NCBI RefSeq assembly: GCF_002936985.1
Contig: NZ_MPZN01000004.1
Location: forward strand, 59,419 to 123,418
From: Microterricola pindariensis
Lineage (GTDB): Bacteria; Actinomycetota; Actinomycetes; Actinomycetales; Microbacteriaceae
Direction: 5' to 3'
Length of the DNA: 64,000 bases
The notes under the pieces are model-generated. The model was given only the letters and a program-made list of their open reading frames with translations. It did no database searches and was not told where the DNA came from. Below, in pieces: positions 20,555-28,946 of the stretch. Position 1 is the first letter of the stretch. Each line of letters starts with the position of its first letter. A program made the translations under genes and the position numbers.

Positions 20555-22033
20555 CTAGTAGCGGTAGTGGTCGACCTTGTACGGGCCGTCGACGGGGACG
20601 CCGATGTAGGCGGCCTGCTCCGGGGAGAGCGTGGTCAGCCGCACGCCGAGGGCGTCCAGGTGCAGCCGGGCGACCTTCTCGTCGAGGTGCTTCGGCAGCA
20701 CGTAGACGCCGATCGGGTAGCGCTCCGGGTAGCACCACAGCTCGATCTGGGCGAGCACCTGGTTGGTGAAGGAGTTGCTCATCACGAAGGAGGGGTGCCC
20801 GGTCGCGTTGCCGAGGTTCATCAGCCGGCCCTCGCTGAGCACGAGCACGCTGCGGCCGGTGGGCAGGCGCCACTCGTGCACCTGCGGCTTGATCTGCACC
20901 CGCTCGGCGCCCGGCAGCGACTCCAGCGCGGCCATGTCGATCTCGTTGTCGAAGTGGCCGACGTTGGAGACGATGGCCAGATGCTTCATCGCCAGGATGT
21001 GGTCGAGGGTGATCACGTTGAAGTTGCCGGTGCAGGTGACGAAGATGTCCACATCGCCGACGACGTCCTCGAGCTGCGCGACCTGGTAGCCGTCCATCGC
21101 CGCCTGCAGCGCGCAGATCGGGTCGACCTCGCTGACGATGACGCGGGCGCCCTGGCCGCGCAGCGCCTCCGCCGCGCCCTTGCCGACGTCGCCGTAGCCG
21201 ACGACGAAGGCGACCTTGCCGCCCATCAGCACGTCGGTGGCGCGGTTCAGGCCATCCGGCAGCGAGTGCCGGATGCCGTACTTGTTGTCGAACTTCGACT
21301 TGGTGACCGAGTCGTTGACGTTGATGGCGGGGAACAGCAGGCCGCCGCCCGCCGCGAGCTCGTAGAGGCGGTGCACGCCCGTCGTGGTCTCCTCCGTCAC
21401 GCCCTTGATCTCCGCGGCAATGCGGGTCCAGCGGTCGGTGGAGAGGTCGAGCGAGCGGCGCAGGGTGTCCAGCACCACGCGGTACTCGGCGCTGTCGGCG
21501 TCCGTCGTCGCCGGCACGGCCCCGGCCAGCTCGAACTCGCGGCCGCGGTGCACGAGCAGGGTGGCGTCGCCGCCGTCGTCCAGGATCATGTTCGGGCCGG
21601 ACCAGCCCTCGCCGGCCGCGGCGGCCTCCGCGCTCCAGTCGAAGATGCGCTCGGTGCACCACCAGTAGTCCTCGAGTGTCTCGCCCTTCCATGCGAACAC
21701 GGGGATGCCGGCCGGCTCGTCGACGGTGCCGCTGGGGCCGACGGCGATCGCGGCCGCGGCCTCGTCCTGGGTGGAGAAGATGTTGCAGCTGGCCCAGCGC
21801 ACCTGTGCGCCGAGGGCGGTGAGGGTCTCGATCAGCACGGCCGTCTGCACGGTCATGTGCAGGCTGCCGGCGATGCGGGCGCCGGCCAGCGGCTGGGAGG
21901 CGCCGAATTCCGCGCGCAGCGCCATCAGCCCGGGCATCTCGTTCTCGGCGAGGCGCAGCTGGTGTCGGCCGGCCTCCGCGAGGGCGAGATCGGCGACCTT
22001 GAACGGCAGGGCTGTGGAGGAGGCGGCAGTCAT
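20555..22033 (-). CDS. ahcY: Adenosylhomocysteinase (S-adenosylhomocysteine hydrolase)
   Basis: A 492-residue cytosolic NAD-dependent enzyme that splits S-adenosylhomocysteine into adenosine and homocysteine in the methyl cycle. Visible are the substrate region [15 protein letters not shown], the [16 protein letters not shown] active-site stretch with catalytic Lys and Asp, the NAD-binding loop [10 protein letters not shown], and the C-terminal KVDHYRY that closes over NAD of the neighbouring subunit. It has the roughly 40-residue insertion of the bacterial type. The ATG at 22033 matches the family start; the frame is open 12 codons further. It starts 4 nt after the DUF3499 stop, so the two form an operon. 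Confidence 0.96.
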   Translation of the reverse strand: MTAASSTALPFKVADLALAEAGRHQLRLAENEMPGLMALRAEFGASQPLAGARIAGSLHMTVQTAVLIETLTALGAQVRWASCNIFSTQDEAAAAIAVGPSGTVDEPAGIPVFAWKGETLEDYWWCTERIFDWSAEAAAAGEGWSGPNMILDDGGDATLLVHRGREFELAGAVPATTDADSAEYRVVLDTLRRSLDLSTDRWTRIAAEIKGVTEETTTGVHRLYELAAGGGLLFPAINVNDSVTKSKFDNKYGIRHSLPDGLNRATDVLMGGKVAFVVGYGDVGKGAAEALRGQGARVIVSEVDPICALQAAMDGYQVAQLEDVVGDVDIFVTCTGNFNVITLDHILAMKHLAIVSNVGHFDNEIDMAALESLPGAERVQIKPQVHEWRLPTGRSVLVLSEGRLMNLGNATGHPSFVMSNSFTNQVLAQIELWCYPERYPIGVYVLPKHLDEKVARLHLDALGVRLTTLSPEQAAYIGVPVDGPYKVDHYRY

Positions 22034-22037
22034 GGCG

Positions 22038-22292
22038 TTATTCTCGCAGCATGCCAGCGCCCTCGTCACGCGCTGCGTGCCGGCCGGGCTTGCTGGCGAG
22101 GCTCATATGGCGCACAACCTGCCAGCCCACGGGGGCAGAGAGCCTGTCGGCGTGCCTCCCGCACAAGTCGTAACAATGCGGCTCCGGCGTCACGCTGAGG
22201 GGGCCGAGCACCGCCATCGAGTCTGCGTAGTCGTAGGTGAGTGTCGCGACGGCGCTCTCGGAGCACGCGATCTTGGAGCAGGGCCTGTTCAT
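22038..22292 (-). CDS. DUF3499 family zinc-ribbon-like small protein
   Basis: An 84-residue protein (Rv3258c-like). It has the family's Cys pattern ([20 protein letters not shown], then [13 protein letters not shown]), which looks like a small metal-binding ribbon, followed by the conserved [11 protein letters not shown]. Function is unknown. GGAG lies 5 nt upstream of the ATG, and TACGCT ends 9 nt upstream. It precedes ahcY in an operon and is divergent from the zincin-like gene; the DUF3499/zincin-like pair is conserved across actinobacteria. Confidence 0.88.
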   Translation of the reverse strand: MNRPCSKIACSESAVATLTYDYADSMAVLGPLSVTPEPHCYDLCGRHADRLSAPVGWQVVRHMSLASKPGRHAARDEGAGMLRE

Positions 22293-22301
22293 GTCGACTC
22301 C

Positions 22302-22307
22302 AGCGTA
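22302..22307 (-). promoter_or_regulatory. -10 box (TACGCT) for the DUF3499-ahcY operon
   Basis: TACGCT on the minus strand ends 9 nt upstream of the ATG at 22292. Confidence 0.4.
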
Positions 22308-22353
22308 TCGCCAGCACGCCCCGATTCCGGGTGAGGATGACGGTATGGCCGCC

Positions 22354-22359
22354 TAGGAT
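22354..22359 (+). promoter_or_regulatory. -10 box (TAGGAT), leaderless zincin-like gene
   Basis: TAGGAT ends 7 nt before the ATG at 22367. Confidence 0.5.
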
Positions 22360-22366
22360 TGGGGAT

Positions 22367-22834
22367 ATGCCCCGCTCCCCCCGTTCTCCCTCCGGCCGCG
22401 CCGCGTCCCGCGCGAGCGCGGGATCGCCGCGCCGCGGCATCCGGGACCGGCACGGCCGGGGCCTGCGCTCCTCAGTGGCCGGGCCGTACCTGCCGATGCT
22501 GGGCGGGCGCATCGAGACGTTCGAGGAGACCATCCTCTCCACCGCGGAGTATCTGCGCGGCGTCTGGCCGGCCGAGCTGGCGCACGTGCGCTTCGAGGTC
22601 GCCGCCGCGCCGGAGCAGGCGTTGCACGGCGACCACGTCGACCGCTGGCACGTCGATGCGGAGCGCGCGCGCATCGTGTTCTTCCGGGTGCCGATCCAGC
22701 GCATGAGCAAGCTGCACCACGACGATGACCTGCACCGCCGGATGATGGTGGAGAGCTGCGTGTTCCGCGCCGTCGGCGACCTGCTCGGCAAGGACCCCTG
22801 GGACCTGGCCCCCGACCGCTTCCGCCACTTCTAG
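22367..22834 (+). CDS. Zincin-like (metallopeptidase family) protein lacking HExxH
   Basis: A 155-residue protein. A basic, disordered N-terminus (about 40 residues rich in Arg/Ser/Pro) precedes a domain like the Rv3259/Zincin_1 family: TFEETILSTAEYLRGVWPAE, then IVFFRVPIQRM, and VFRAVGDLLGKDPWDLAP at the end. The metal-binding HExxH expected in true members of this fold is absent; the matching place reads ESCVFRAVGDLLG. It is therefore probably not an active protease. It is divergent from DUF3499, the conserved partner. Confidence 0.78.
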   Translation: MPRSPRSPSGRAASRASAGSPRRGIRDRHGRGLRSSVAGPYLPMLGGRIETFEETILSTAEYLRGVWPAELAHVRFEVAAAPEQALHGDHVDRWHVDAERARIVFFRVPIQRMSKLHHDDDLHRRMMVESCVFRAVGDLLGKDPWDLAPDRFRHF

Positions 22835-22854
22835 GCGACGCCGCGGCCGGCCGG

Positions 22855-22875
22855 CTGCTGCTGCTGCTGCTGCTG
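22855..22875. repeat. (CTG)7 trinucleotide tract
   Basis: Seven CTG triplets run directly into the stop codon (minus-strand TAG at 22876-22878) of the DUF5719 gene. A single mutation in that stop would extend the protein through Gln/Ser/Ala repeats. Confidence 0.9.
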
Positions 22876-24333
22876 CTAGCGGACGTACACGCCGATCGGC
22901 TGGGCCAACGGCCCGAGCGGGTTGACGGAGTAGGAGGCCAGCTCGGCGCTGCCCTGGTAGCTGATGCTCGCGTGCGCGCCGCCCAGGCCGTCGCCGACGA
23001 GCGTGTAGCTGGCGCCGGCCGTGACCGGCCGGGTGAGCGTGCTGCCGGCCGGCAGGGTGAGCAGGGCGGGAGCGCCGTCCTGCGGGTACAGCGTCAGCGA
23101 CTGCTCCGTGCCGCTCGCGTTCGCCAGGTGCAGGGTTGGGGCCGGGCCGTCGGCGACGGAGAAGGCGCTCTGCTCGCCGAGCGGGCCGGAGGCCTGGAAC
23201 CAGGCGAAGTCCTCGCTCGTCGCCGACTTCTCGGTGCTGCGGGCGGCCGCGACGATCGGCTCCTGCGAGTTCAACCGCAGCGTGTAGCTGCCGGCGGCGA
23301 GCTCGTCGAGCGGGATCTCGGACGCGACCCCCGGTTCCAGGGTCACGCGGGTGGAGCTTCCGTTGCCGCCGTCGTCGGCGGTGACGCTCAGCTCGACCTC
23401 GGTCGCGACGTCGCCCAGGTTGAGCACGCGCACCGCGGCCGCATCCTCGTGGAAACCGCTGTCGTTGCTGTGCGTGTCATCGATCAGGGTGGCGGGCACG
23501 ATGAAGCCGGGGATGACCTGCTCGACGTCCGGGGCCGTGGTGGTGCCGACCAGGTCGATGCCGCCGGGTGCGAGGCCGCGGATGACGCTCTGCTGCAGGG
23601 AGGCGACGACCTGGCCGCCGCGCGTCGCCACGTGGATGACCGGGGAGTTCAGGTTGGGGGCGAGCCCGGCCAGGGAGACGACCCGCTGCGATCCGGGCTG
23701 CACCAGGATGCCGCTGGCGCCGGGCGCGTCAACGATGCCGCTCTCGCCGTACACGGTCAGCTCGACCGTGGCGACGACCTCGGTGGGGTTGCTGAGCAGC
23801 AGCAGGCTGGTCTGCCCGATCGCGGTCGAGCCGGCGACGAGCCAGCCGTCCGATGCGGCCTCCGCGCAGCTGGTCGCGGCGAAGCCGGTGAGGGTCTCGG
23901 TCGCCGCACCCTGGGACTGGGCCCCGGCCAGCAGCGGCTCCTCGAGCGCGTCGCCCTGGGCGGGGACGCTGAGGGCGAGCGGCGTTCCGGCCACGTCGCG
24001 GGCGGCGTTGTCCGGCACGTCCATCGGGGAGACGGTGACGTCGTCGGCCGAGAGCGCGCCCGCGCTGCCGGCGGCGTAGACGGCGGATGCCACGCCGATC
24101 GATGAGGCGGTGGATGCCGCGCTGGCGTCGGCGGCCAGGGCCAGCAGCGGGCCGGCGCAGACGCGCTGCTGCTGCGTGGCGACGGGGGTGACCGTGCTCT
24201 GCACCGGCTCGGCGTGGTGGCTGGGCAGCGGGAGCAGGGTTGCGGCCGCGACCGTGGCGCCGAACGCGGCGATGCCGACGAGCCCGGTCATGACGCGGGC
24301 GCCGGCCAGCGCCCATCGACGGCTAGCGCTCAT
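22876..24333 (-). CDS. DUF5719 family secreted/membrane-anchored protein
   Basis: A 485-residue protein. An N-terminal membrane anchor (about residues 8-32) is followed by a long extracytoplasmic, Ala/Ser/Thr/Gly-rich beta domain with many short strands (LLLLSNPTEVVATVELTVYG and similar Ig-like repeats), as in DUF5719. Function is unknown; these proteins are regularly encoded after a large membrane glycosyltransferase, as here. The ATG at 24333 lies inside the glycosyltransferase gene, giving an 11-nt overlap and translational coupling. The open frame continues upstream to 24516 but would overlap it further. Confidence 0.8.
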   Translation of the reverse strand: MSASRRWALAGARVMTGLVGIAAFGATVAAATLLPLPSHHAEPVQSTVTPVATQQQRVCAGPLLALAADASAASTASSIGVASAVYAAGSAGALSADDVTVSPMDVPDNAARDVAGTPLALSVPAQGDALEEPLLAGAQSQGAATETLTGFAATSCAEAASDGWLVAGSTAIGQTSLLLLSNPTEVVATVELTVYGESGIVDAPGASGILVQPGSQRVVSLAGLAPNLNSPVIHVATRGGQVVASLQQSVIRGLAPGGIDLVGTTTAPDVEQVIPGFIVPATLIDDTHSNDSGFHEDAAAVRVLNLGDVATEVELSVTADDGGNGSSTRVTLEPGVASEIPLDELAAGSYTLRLNSQEPIVAAARSTEKSATSEDFAWFQASGPLGEQSAFSVADGPAPTLHLANASGTEQSLTLYPQDGAPALLTLPAGSTLTRPVTAGASYTLVGDGLGGAHASISYQGSAELASYSVNPLGPLAQPIGVYVR

Positions 24334-27190
24334 CGTCCTGCTCGCTCTCTCTTGCGACTGCGGGTGCTGCGGCGGGTGTGGCGCGGCCGCGCGGGGCGTC
24401 GCGCCCGGCGCCGGTCGGGATGGAGAGCAGCAGGACGAAGCCGAACACGGCCAGCTGACTCCAGAGCACGACCTGGCCGAACCATCCGCCGGCGTCCGGT
24501 GGGATGGCGCCGCCATCCGCTGCCGCCCCCGCGTCGCCCTGGTAACGCCAGAGGGCGCCGAAGTCGGTCTGCCCGACGGGCACCAGCACGGCGTTGCCGT
24601 CGAGCGAGCTCGCCGCCCGCCGCGCGGTGTCGCGCGCGGCGGCAGAGTCGGCGCCCGGTTCCAACAGCACGAAGTGGATGCCGAGGGCGTCCATGCCCGG
24701 GCGGGCGTCGAAGCCGCTGCGCGAGCTCAGGTTGCCGGCCAGCTCGGCCAGGTCCTGCTCCTCGGCGCTCAGCGTCGTGTCCGTCGCGAACAGGGTGGAC
24801 TGGTCGTCGAGCCGGGTGCCCGCTCCGCGCTGCAGCTGGGCCAGCACGGCCCCGTTCGGCTGGGGCACCAGCACGAGGGTGCCGGCGCGCGGGTCGGCCT
24901 GCGCCTCGGCGGTGACGAAGGCGGGCAGGATCCGCTGGTCGCCGCTGTGCACGGCGGCCGGCTGCGGCGCGGCGGCGCCGAGCGCGAGCGAGCCGGCCAG
25001 CGGCAGCACCAGTGCGAACAGCGCGACGCCGGCGACGAGCGCGGGGGCCGCGGCGGCCCGGCCGAGCGCGTTCAGGCCGATGACCGCTGCGCCGATGAGC
25101 CCGGCCCAGTAGAGGCTGAGGCCGCCGCCCGGCCAGATCGGCACGCTCTGCTCGCCGAGCATCGAGACGCTGATCTGCAGTGCTGCGACGGCGGTGGCAT
25201 AGCCGAGCAGCGCGGTGAGCAGGCCGAGCAGCGCCAGCCGCGAACCGCGCAGGAACAGCGCGAGGACGGCGAGGACGACGAGCGGCGCGAGCAGGATCGG
25301 GGCGAGCAGTGCCGCGCTCGCCTCCGGCAGCCCGAGCATTGCGACCAGCGCGCCCCAGCCGCCGAAGCCGCCGTTCGGGAATCCGAGCAGCAGCTGCCAG
25401 CTCGAGGCGCCCGCCCCGGCCAGCGGCACGCCGGGGTCTGCCAGCAGCCCCCACCAGTTGCCGGCGACGGCTTGCTGGAGCAGCAGGGGGGCGACGAGCA
25501 CGACGGCGGGGATCGGGATGCCGATGAAGCGCATGATGCTGCGGCCGCTGAAGGCGACGGCGATCGCCCAGAGCACGAGCAGCGCCGGGGCGAGCGAGGG
25601 CACACAGGCGACGATCGCGGCGAACAGCAGGGCGGATGCCGCCGACGCCGACCAGGACCGCCCGGCCGCGGCGGCCGCGAAGAACAGCCACGGCAGCAGG
25701 ATGTGGGCGATCATCGGCGCGGGGCGGCCGTCGGCGATCGCGCTGATGAAGGTCGGGGCGAGCATCCACAGCACGGCCGCGAGGGCGCGCAGCGAGCCGC
25801 GCCCGCTCAGCCGGGCGGCGGCGAGCCAGGCGCCGAGGGCGGCCAGCGGGAGCGCGGCGAAGTACAGGCAGAGCAGGAGCGCGGACGGCGACCAGAAGGT
25901 GAGCGAGCCGAGCACGGCCAGCACGGCGGCGAACGGGTCGGCGGCGCCGACGAAGCCGGTGCCGATGTCGCGCCAGCCGTAGCCGATGTTCTGCCAGAGC
26001 GCGGCCGGGCTGTTGACCGGCAGCAGCCCGCCGCCGACCAGCGCGGAGGCGCCGAGCAGCGGGGCGAGCAGCGCGACACCGGCCACGCCGGCCCCGATCA
26101 GGGTCCAGCCGCCGCCGGTGCTGAGGAAGGCGAGCTCGCTGCGGGAGCCGCGGGCGAGGGTGCGGTGCTGCTCGCGCAGCAGGGCCTTGCGCCGGCGCAC
26201 CTCGGCGCCCGGCATCCGGAGCGAGGCGATCGCCCCCCAGCCGAGCGTGCGGGTGCGTCGCAGCCGACGACGCGCGGCAGGCACCCGGCGGCCGGAGAAT
26301 GCGGCGCCGAACGCGGCGCCGAACTCGGCGCCGATGGAGCCGGGCTCCTTGCGCATCAGCCGGAGGAAGGCACGGAGGAAGGCCAGCGGCACCAGTGAGA
26401 GCCAGTGCGGCAGCAGTGCGGCAGCGGGTGCGTAGACCAGGCGTCGGTGCAGCTGGGCCTGGCGGCGCAGGCGCACGCGCTTGCGGACGGCGCTGCCCTC
26501 CTGCGAGCTGTCGGCCCCGGTGATGCCGTCGCCGGCGACGGCCACCCGGGCGGCCGGCACGAGAGAGACGCGGTGGCCGGACAGCCGGGTGCGCACGCAG
26601 AAGTCGAGCGCGTTGTCGACGACGGGCAGCGCCGGGTCGAAGCCGCCCAGCCGCTGCCAGACGTGGTGGCGCACCAGCATGCCTGCGGAGGCCACGGCGA
26701 GCACGTCGCTCAAGTCGTCGTGCTGGGCCTGGTCGAGTTCCGCGCCGACGACGGTCACGGTGCGGCCGTAGCGGGTCATCGTCTCGCCGAACTCGCGGAT
26801 GTAGTCGGCCCGCTCCCAGTCCATCAGCTTCGGGCCGGCGACCGCCACGGACGGGGCGACCTCGAGGGCGTTGACCAGGGCGGCCAGGGCGCCGGGCTCC
26901 GGCGCGGTGTCCTGCCCGAGCAGCCAGAGCAGCTCGTCGTCGGCACTCGGCTCGGGGATCAGCTGCACGGCCAGCGCGACGGCGTCACCGAAGCTGAGCT
27001 CGGCCTCCGCGGCGATGAGCTGGGTGGGCGCGGCGGCCGCGAGCAGCTGCGCGGTGGCATCCGTCCCGCCGCAGTCGACCATGATGACGGTGTCTGGGCG
27101 CCGGGTCTGCGCCGCGAGCGCCGCCAGTGTGCGGTCCAGATGCTGTGCGCCGTTGCGCGCGATGAGGATGGCGGTTACTCGGGGAGACAT
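24323..27190 (-). CDS. Large membrane glycosyltransferase (GT2 domain plus multi-pass membrane region)
   Basis: A 955-residue protein. Residues 1-240 are a GT-A (family 2) domain: VTAILIARNGAQHLDRTLAA, VDCGGTDAT, an acceptor-side GGFDPALPVVDNALDFCVRT. The rest, about 245-930, has roughly 12-14 membrane segments with a large outer loop near 750-880. This build is typical of actinobacterial enzymes that use lipid-linked sugars to extend arabinogalactan-like or other wall glycans. It is the first gene of a pair with DUF5719. TAGGCT lies 9 nt upstream of the ATG. The sugar and acceptor cannot be told from sequence. Confidence 0.85.
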   Translation of the reverse strand: MSPRVTAILIARNGAQHLDRTLAALAAQTRRPDTVIMVDCGGTDATAQLLAAAAPTQLIAAEAELSFGDAVALAVQLIPEPSADDELLWLLGQDTAPEPGALAALVNALEVAPSVAVAGPKLMDWERADYIREFGETMTRYGRTVTVVGAELDQAQHDDLSDVLAVASAGMLVRHHVWQRLGGFDPALPVVDNALDFCVRTRLSGHRVSLVPAARVAVAGDGITGADSSQEGSAVRKRVRLRRQAQLHRRLVYAPAAALLPHWLSLVPLAFLRAFLRLMRKEPGSIGAEFGAAFGAAFSGRRVPAARRRLRRTRTLGWGAIASLRMPGAEVRRRKALLREQHRTLARGSRSELAFLSTGGGWTLIGAGVAGVALLAPLLGASALVGGGLLPVNSPAALWQNIGYGWRDIGTGFVGAADPFAAVLAVLGSLTFWSPSALLLCLYFAALPLAALGAWLAAARLSGRGSLRALAAVLWMLAPTFISAIADGRPAPMIAHILLPWLFFAAAAAGRSWSASAASALLFAAIVACVPSLAPALLVLWAIAVAFSGRSIMRFIGIPIPAVVLVAPLLLQQAVAGNWWGLLADPGVPLAGAGASSWQLLLGFPNGGFGGWGALVAMLGLPEASAALLAPILLAPLVVLAVLALFLRGSRLALLGLLTALLGYATAVAALQISVSMLGEQSVPIWPGGGLSLYWAGLIGAAVIGLNALGRAAAAPALVAGVALFALVLPLAGSLALGAAAPQPAAVHSGDQRILPAFVTAEAQADPRAGTLVLVPQPNGAVLAQLQRGAGTRLDDQSTLFATDTTLSAEEQDLAELAGNLSSRSGFDARPGMDALGIHFVLLEPGADSAAARDTARRAASSLDGNAVLVPVGQTDFGALWRYQGDAGAAADGGAIPPDAGGWFGQVVLWSQLAVFGFVLLLSIPTGAGRDAPRGRATPAAAPAVARESEQDDER

Positions 27191-27199
27191 ATCGGAACC

Positions 27200-27205
27200 A
27201 GCCTA
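27200..27205 (-). promoter_or_regulatory. -10 box (TAGGCT) for the glycosyltransferase-DUF5719 operon
   Basis: TAGGCT on the minus strand ends 9 nt upstream of the ATG at 27190. Confidence 0.45.
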
Positions 27206-27266
27206 GGTTGCGCGCGTCCGATCATCAGGAGGCGCGGCAGGCGCGCCGCAAACTGGGCGCCCGAAA

Positions 27267-27587
27267 CTAGCTCGCGCGTTTGCGGAGCTTGCGGCGCTCG
27301 CGCTCGGAGAGCCCGCCCCAAATGCCGAAGCGCTCGTCATTGGCCAGCGCGTACTCCAGGCACTCCGTGCGCACCTCGCAGGAGCCGCAGATCTTCTTGG
27401 CGTCCCGGGTGGAGCCGCCCTTCTCCGGGAAGAAGGCCTCCGGATCGGTCTGCGCGCAGAGGGAATCCGTCTGCCACGCCAACGGGTTGCCGTCGTCGCT
27501 GTTCGTTCTGACCCCGGGAACACCCAACTTGACGGGATCGACGAACCAATCCTCGGGTACCCCCGGACGATACTCGATTACCGACAT
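27267..27587 (-). CDS. WhiB-family iron-sulfur transcription regulator (WhiB2-like)
   Basis: A 106-residue protein with the four WhiB cysteines (C in DSLCAQTDPEAFFPEKGG, CGSC and TECLEYAL), which hold a 4Fe-4S cluster. The G-I-W-G-G turn and the basic C-terminus RERRKLRKRAS contact DNA or the primary sigma factor. Length and neighbours (manA/galE, glycosyltransferase) fit WhiB2/WhmD, the regulator of septation in mycobacteria. I chose the ATG at 27587 (GGGAG 5 nt upstream) over a GTG 12 nt earlier. A palindrome lies about 50 nt upstream. The exact paralogue cannot be proved without alignment. Confidence 0.88.
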   Translation of the reverse strand: MSVIEYRPGVPEDWFVDPVKLGVPGVRTNSDDGNPLAWQTDSLCAQTDPEAFFPEKGGSTRDAKKICGSCEVRTECLEYALANDERFGIWGGLSERERRKLRKRAS

Positions 27588-27636
27588 ACCGTCTCCCACC
27601 CTTCTTGTCCACGCACCTGCACGGCGCGTCCGAATC

Positions 27637-27656
27637 TAATTACACCGGTGTGATTA
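27637..27656 (-). promoter_or_regulatory. Near-perfect 20-bp palindrome upstream of whiB
   Basis: A palindrome centred on ACACCGGTGT with AT-rich arms matches at 18 of 20 positions. It overlaps a TAATTAGATT stretch that could be the -10 region, so a bound protein would block or guide polymerase. A TTGTCCACG 9-mer lies at 27605-27613. Confidence 0.55.
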
Positions 27657-27733
27657 GGGTGGCGTCAAGTCTTGGAGCATAAACCCTCAACTCAATATCG
27701 AGGGTTCGGCGCGCCGAATGTTCCCGGCCGCGC

Positions 27734-28696
27734 TCACGCGGCGGCGCGGCGTGCCTCCCACGCACTCCGCACCATGTCGTCCAGGGTGTGCCGCATCTGC
27801 CAGTCGAGGTCGCGGCGGGCCCGCTCCCCCGAGGCCACGATCCGGTCGGGGTCGCCGGCGCGGCGCGGGCCGATCTCCGGGGCGAACGGGATGCCGGTCA
27901 CCTCGGCCATCGCGCTCATGATCTCGCCGACGGAGACGCCCTCGCCGCTGCCCAGGTTGTAGACGGGCTCGATCTCCCGCCCCGCCTGCAGGCGCTCCGC
28001 CGCCGCAACGTGCGAGATCGCCAGGTCGGCGACGTGGATGTAGTCGCGCACGCAGGTGCCGTCGGCCGTCGCGTAGTCAGTGCCGTTGATCCGCGGGGTG
28101 CGGCCGTCCAGCAGCGCCTCGAACACGAGCGGGAACAGGTTGTGCGGGCTGGTGTCGTAGAGGCCGTCGTGGCCGGAGCCGACCACGTTGAAGTAGCGCA
28201 GCGAGGTGTGGGCGAGGCCGGTCGCGATGCCCTCGTCGCGCAACAGCCATTCGCCGATGAGCTTGCTCTCCCCGTACGGGGACTCGGGGGCCTTCGGCGT
28301 GTCCTCGGTGACGAGATCGGTGTTCGGTGTGCCGTAGACGGCGGCGCTGGAGGAGAACACGATGCGGTTGACGCCGGCATCCTGCATCGCCTGCAACAGC
28401 ACGGCCGTCGCGGTCACGTTCTGCTCGTAGGTGTGCAGCGGCCGCTGCACGGAGACGCCGGCGTACTTGAAGCCGGCCACGTGCACGACGCCGTCGATGG
28501 GGTTCTCGGCGAACAGGCGGCCGAGCAGCTCGGCGTCCAGGATGCTGCCCTGATAGAAGGGCACCTCGGCCGGCACGAACTCGGCGTGACCGCTGGAGAG
28601 GTCATCGACGATGACGACGTCGATGTTGTCGGCGAGAAAAGCCCGCACGACGTGCGATCCGATGTATCCCGCGCCGCCCGTTACCAACCACGCCAT
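27734..28696 (-). CDS. galE: UDP-glucose 4-epimerase
   Basis: A 320-residue extended short-chain dehydrogenase/reductase. The NAD-binding GGAGYIG is at 7-13, the active-site Ser/Tyr/Lys lie in FSSSAAVYG and SPYGESKL, and VYNLGSGEGVSVGEIM and the LRYFNVVGS loop are family hallmarks. It interconverts UDP-glucose and UDP-galactose for galactose metabolism and wall galactan. The open frame reaches 29128, but the ATG at 28696 (GGGGA upstream) is the correct start. A possible 54-residue gene ends inside its first codons. Confidence 0.94.
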   Translation of the reverse strand: MAWLVTGGAGYIGSHVVRAFLADNIDVVIVDDLSSGHAEFVPAEVPFYQGSILDAELLGRLFAENPIDGVVHVAGFKYAGVSVQRPLHTYEQNVTATAVLLQAMQDAGVNRIVFSSSAAVYGTPNTDLVTEDTPKAPESPYGESKLIGEWLLRDEGIATGLAHTSLRYFNVVGSGHDGLYDTSPHNLFPLVFEALLDGRTPRINGTDYATADGTCVRDYIHVADLAISHVAAAERLQAGREIEPVYNLGSGEGVSVGEIMSAMAEVTGIPFAPEIGPRRAGDPDRIVASGERARRDLDWQMRHTLDDMVRSAWEARRAAA

Positions 28697-28845
28697 TGTT
28701 TCCCCATCTCGAGTGCGTTCCGCGGAGCCAGCCGCAGGCCAGCCTCCACTGTATTGCAGCGGCGATAGCCGTCGCGTCGCACCGAGATGACTGCTCCGAC
28801 GATGGCCCAGATTCCGAGGACCGTGAGGAAAAGGAGAATGATCAT
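28681..28845 (-). CDS. Possible small membrane protein, 54 residues
   Basis: Reading from the ATG at 28845 gives MIILLFLTVLGIWAIVGAVI, then SVRRDGYRRCNTVEAGLRLA and a short tail. It has one membrane helix (2-20) and a DGYRR-x-x-T motif like those in many small Microbacteriaceae proteins. The stop lies inside galE, 16 nt past its start, so translation would be coupled. No clear ribosome site is seen and the start codon overlaps the TGCCA motif cluster. It is supported by the hydrophobicity pattern and motif only. Confidence 0.45.
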   Translation of the reverse strand: MIILLFLTVLGIWAIVGAVISVRRDGYRRCNTVEAGLRLAPRNALEMGKQWRGW

Positions 28846-28925
28846 GGCAGGAAGTCTCGCCCTTGTGCTTTCCTGCCACGAGTGGCAGAATCGCCAGTAT
28901 TCGTCGAGTTCCTGCCATCTGGCAG
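28845..28925. promoter_or_regulatory. Cluster of TTCCTGCCA operator-like motifs
   Basis: The 9-mer TTCCTGCCA occurs at 28870-28878 and 28909-28917, and inverted at 28845-28853. Each plus-strand copy begins a palindrome (CTGCCA-N4-TGGCAG at 28873-28888, CTGCCA-N2-TGGCAG at 28912-28925). The cluster lies immediately upstream of the AraC-type regulator and is likely its own operator. Confidence 0.6.
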
Positions 28926-28946
28926 CCGTCCCCCGCGGAGGTTCCC

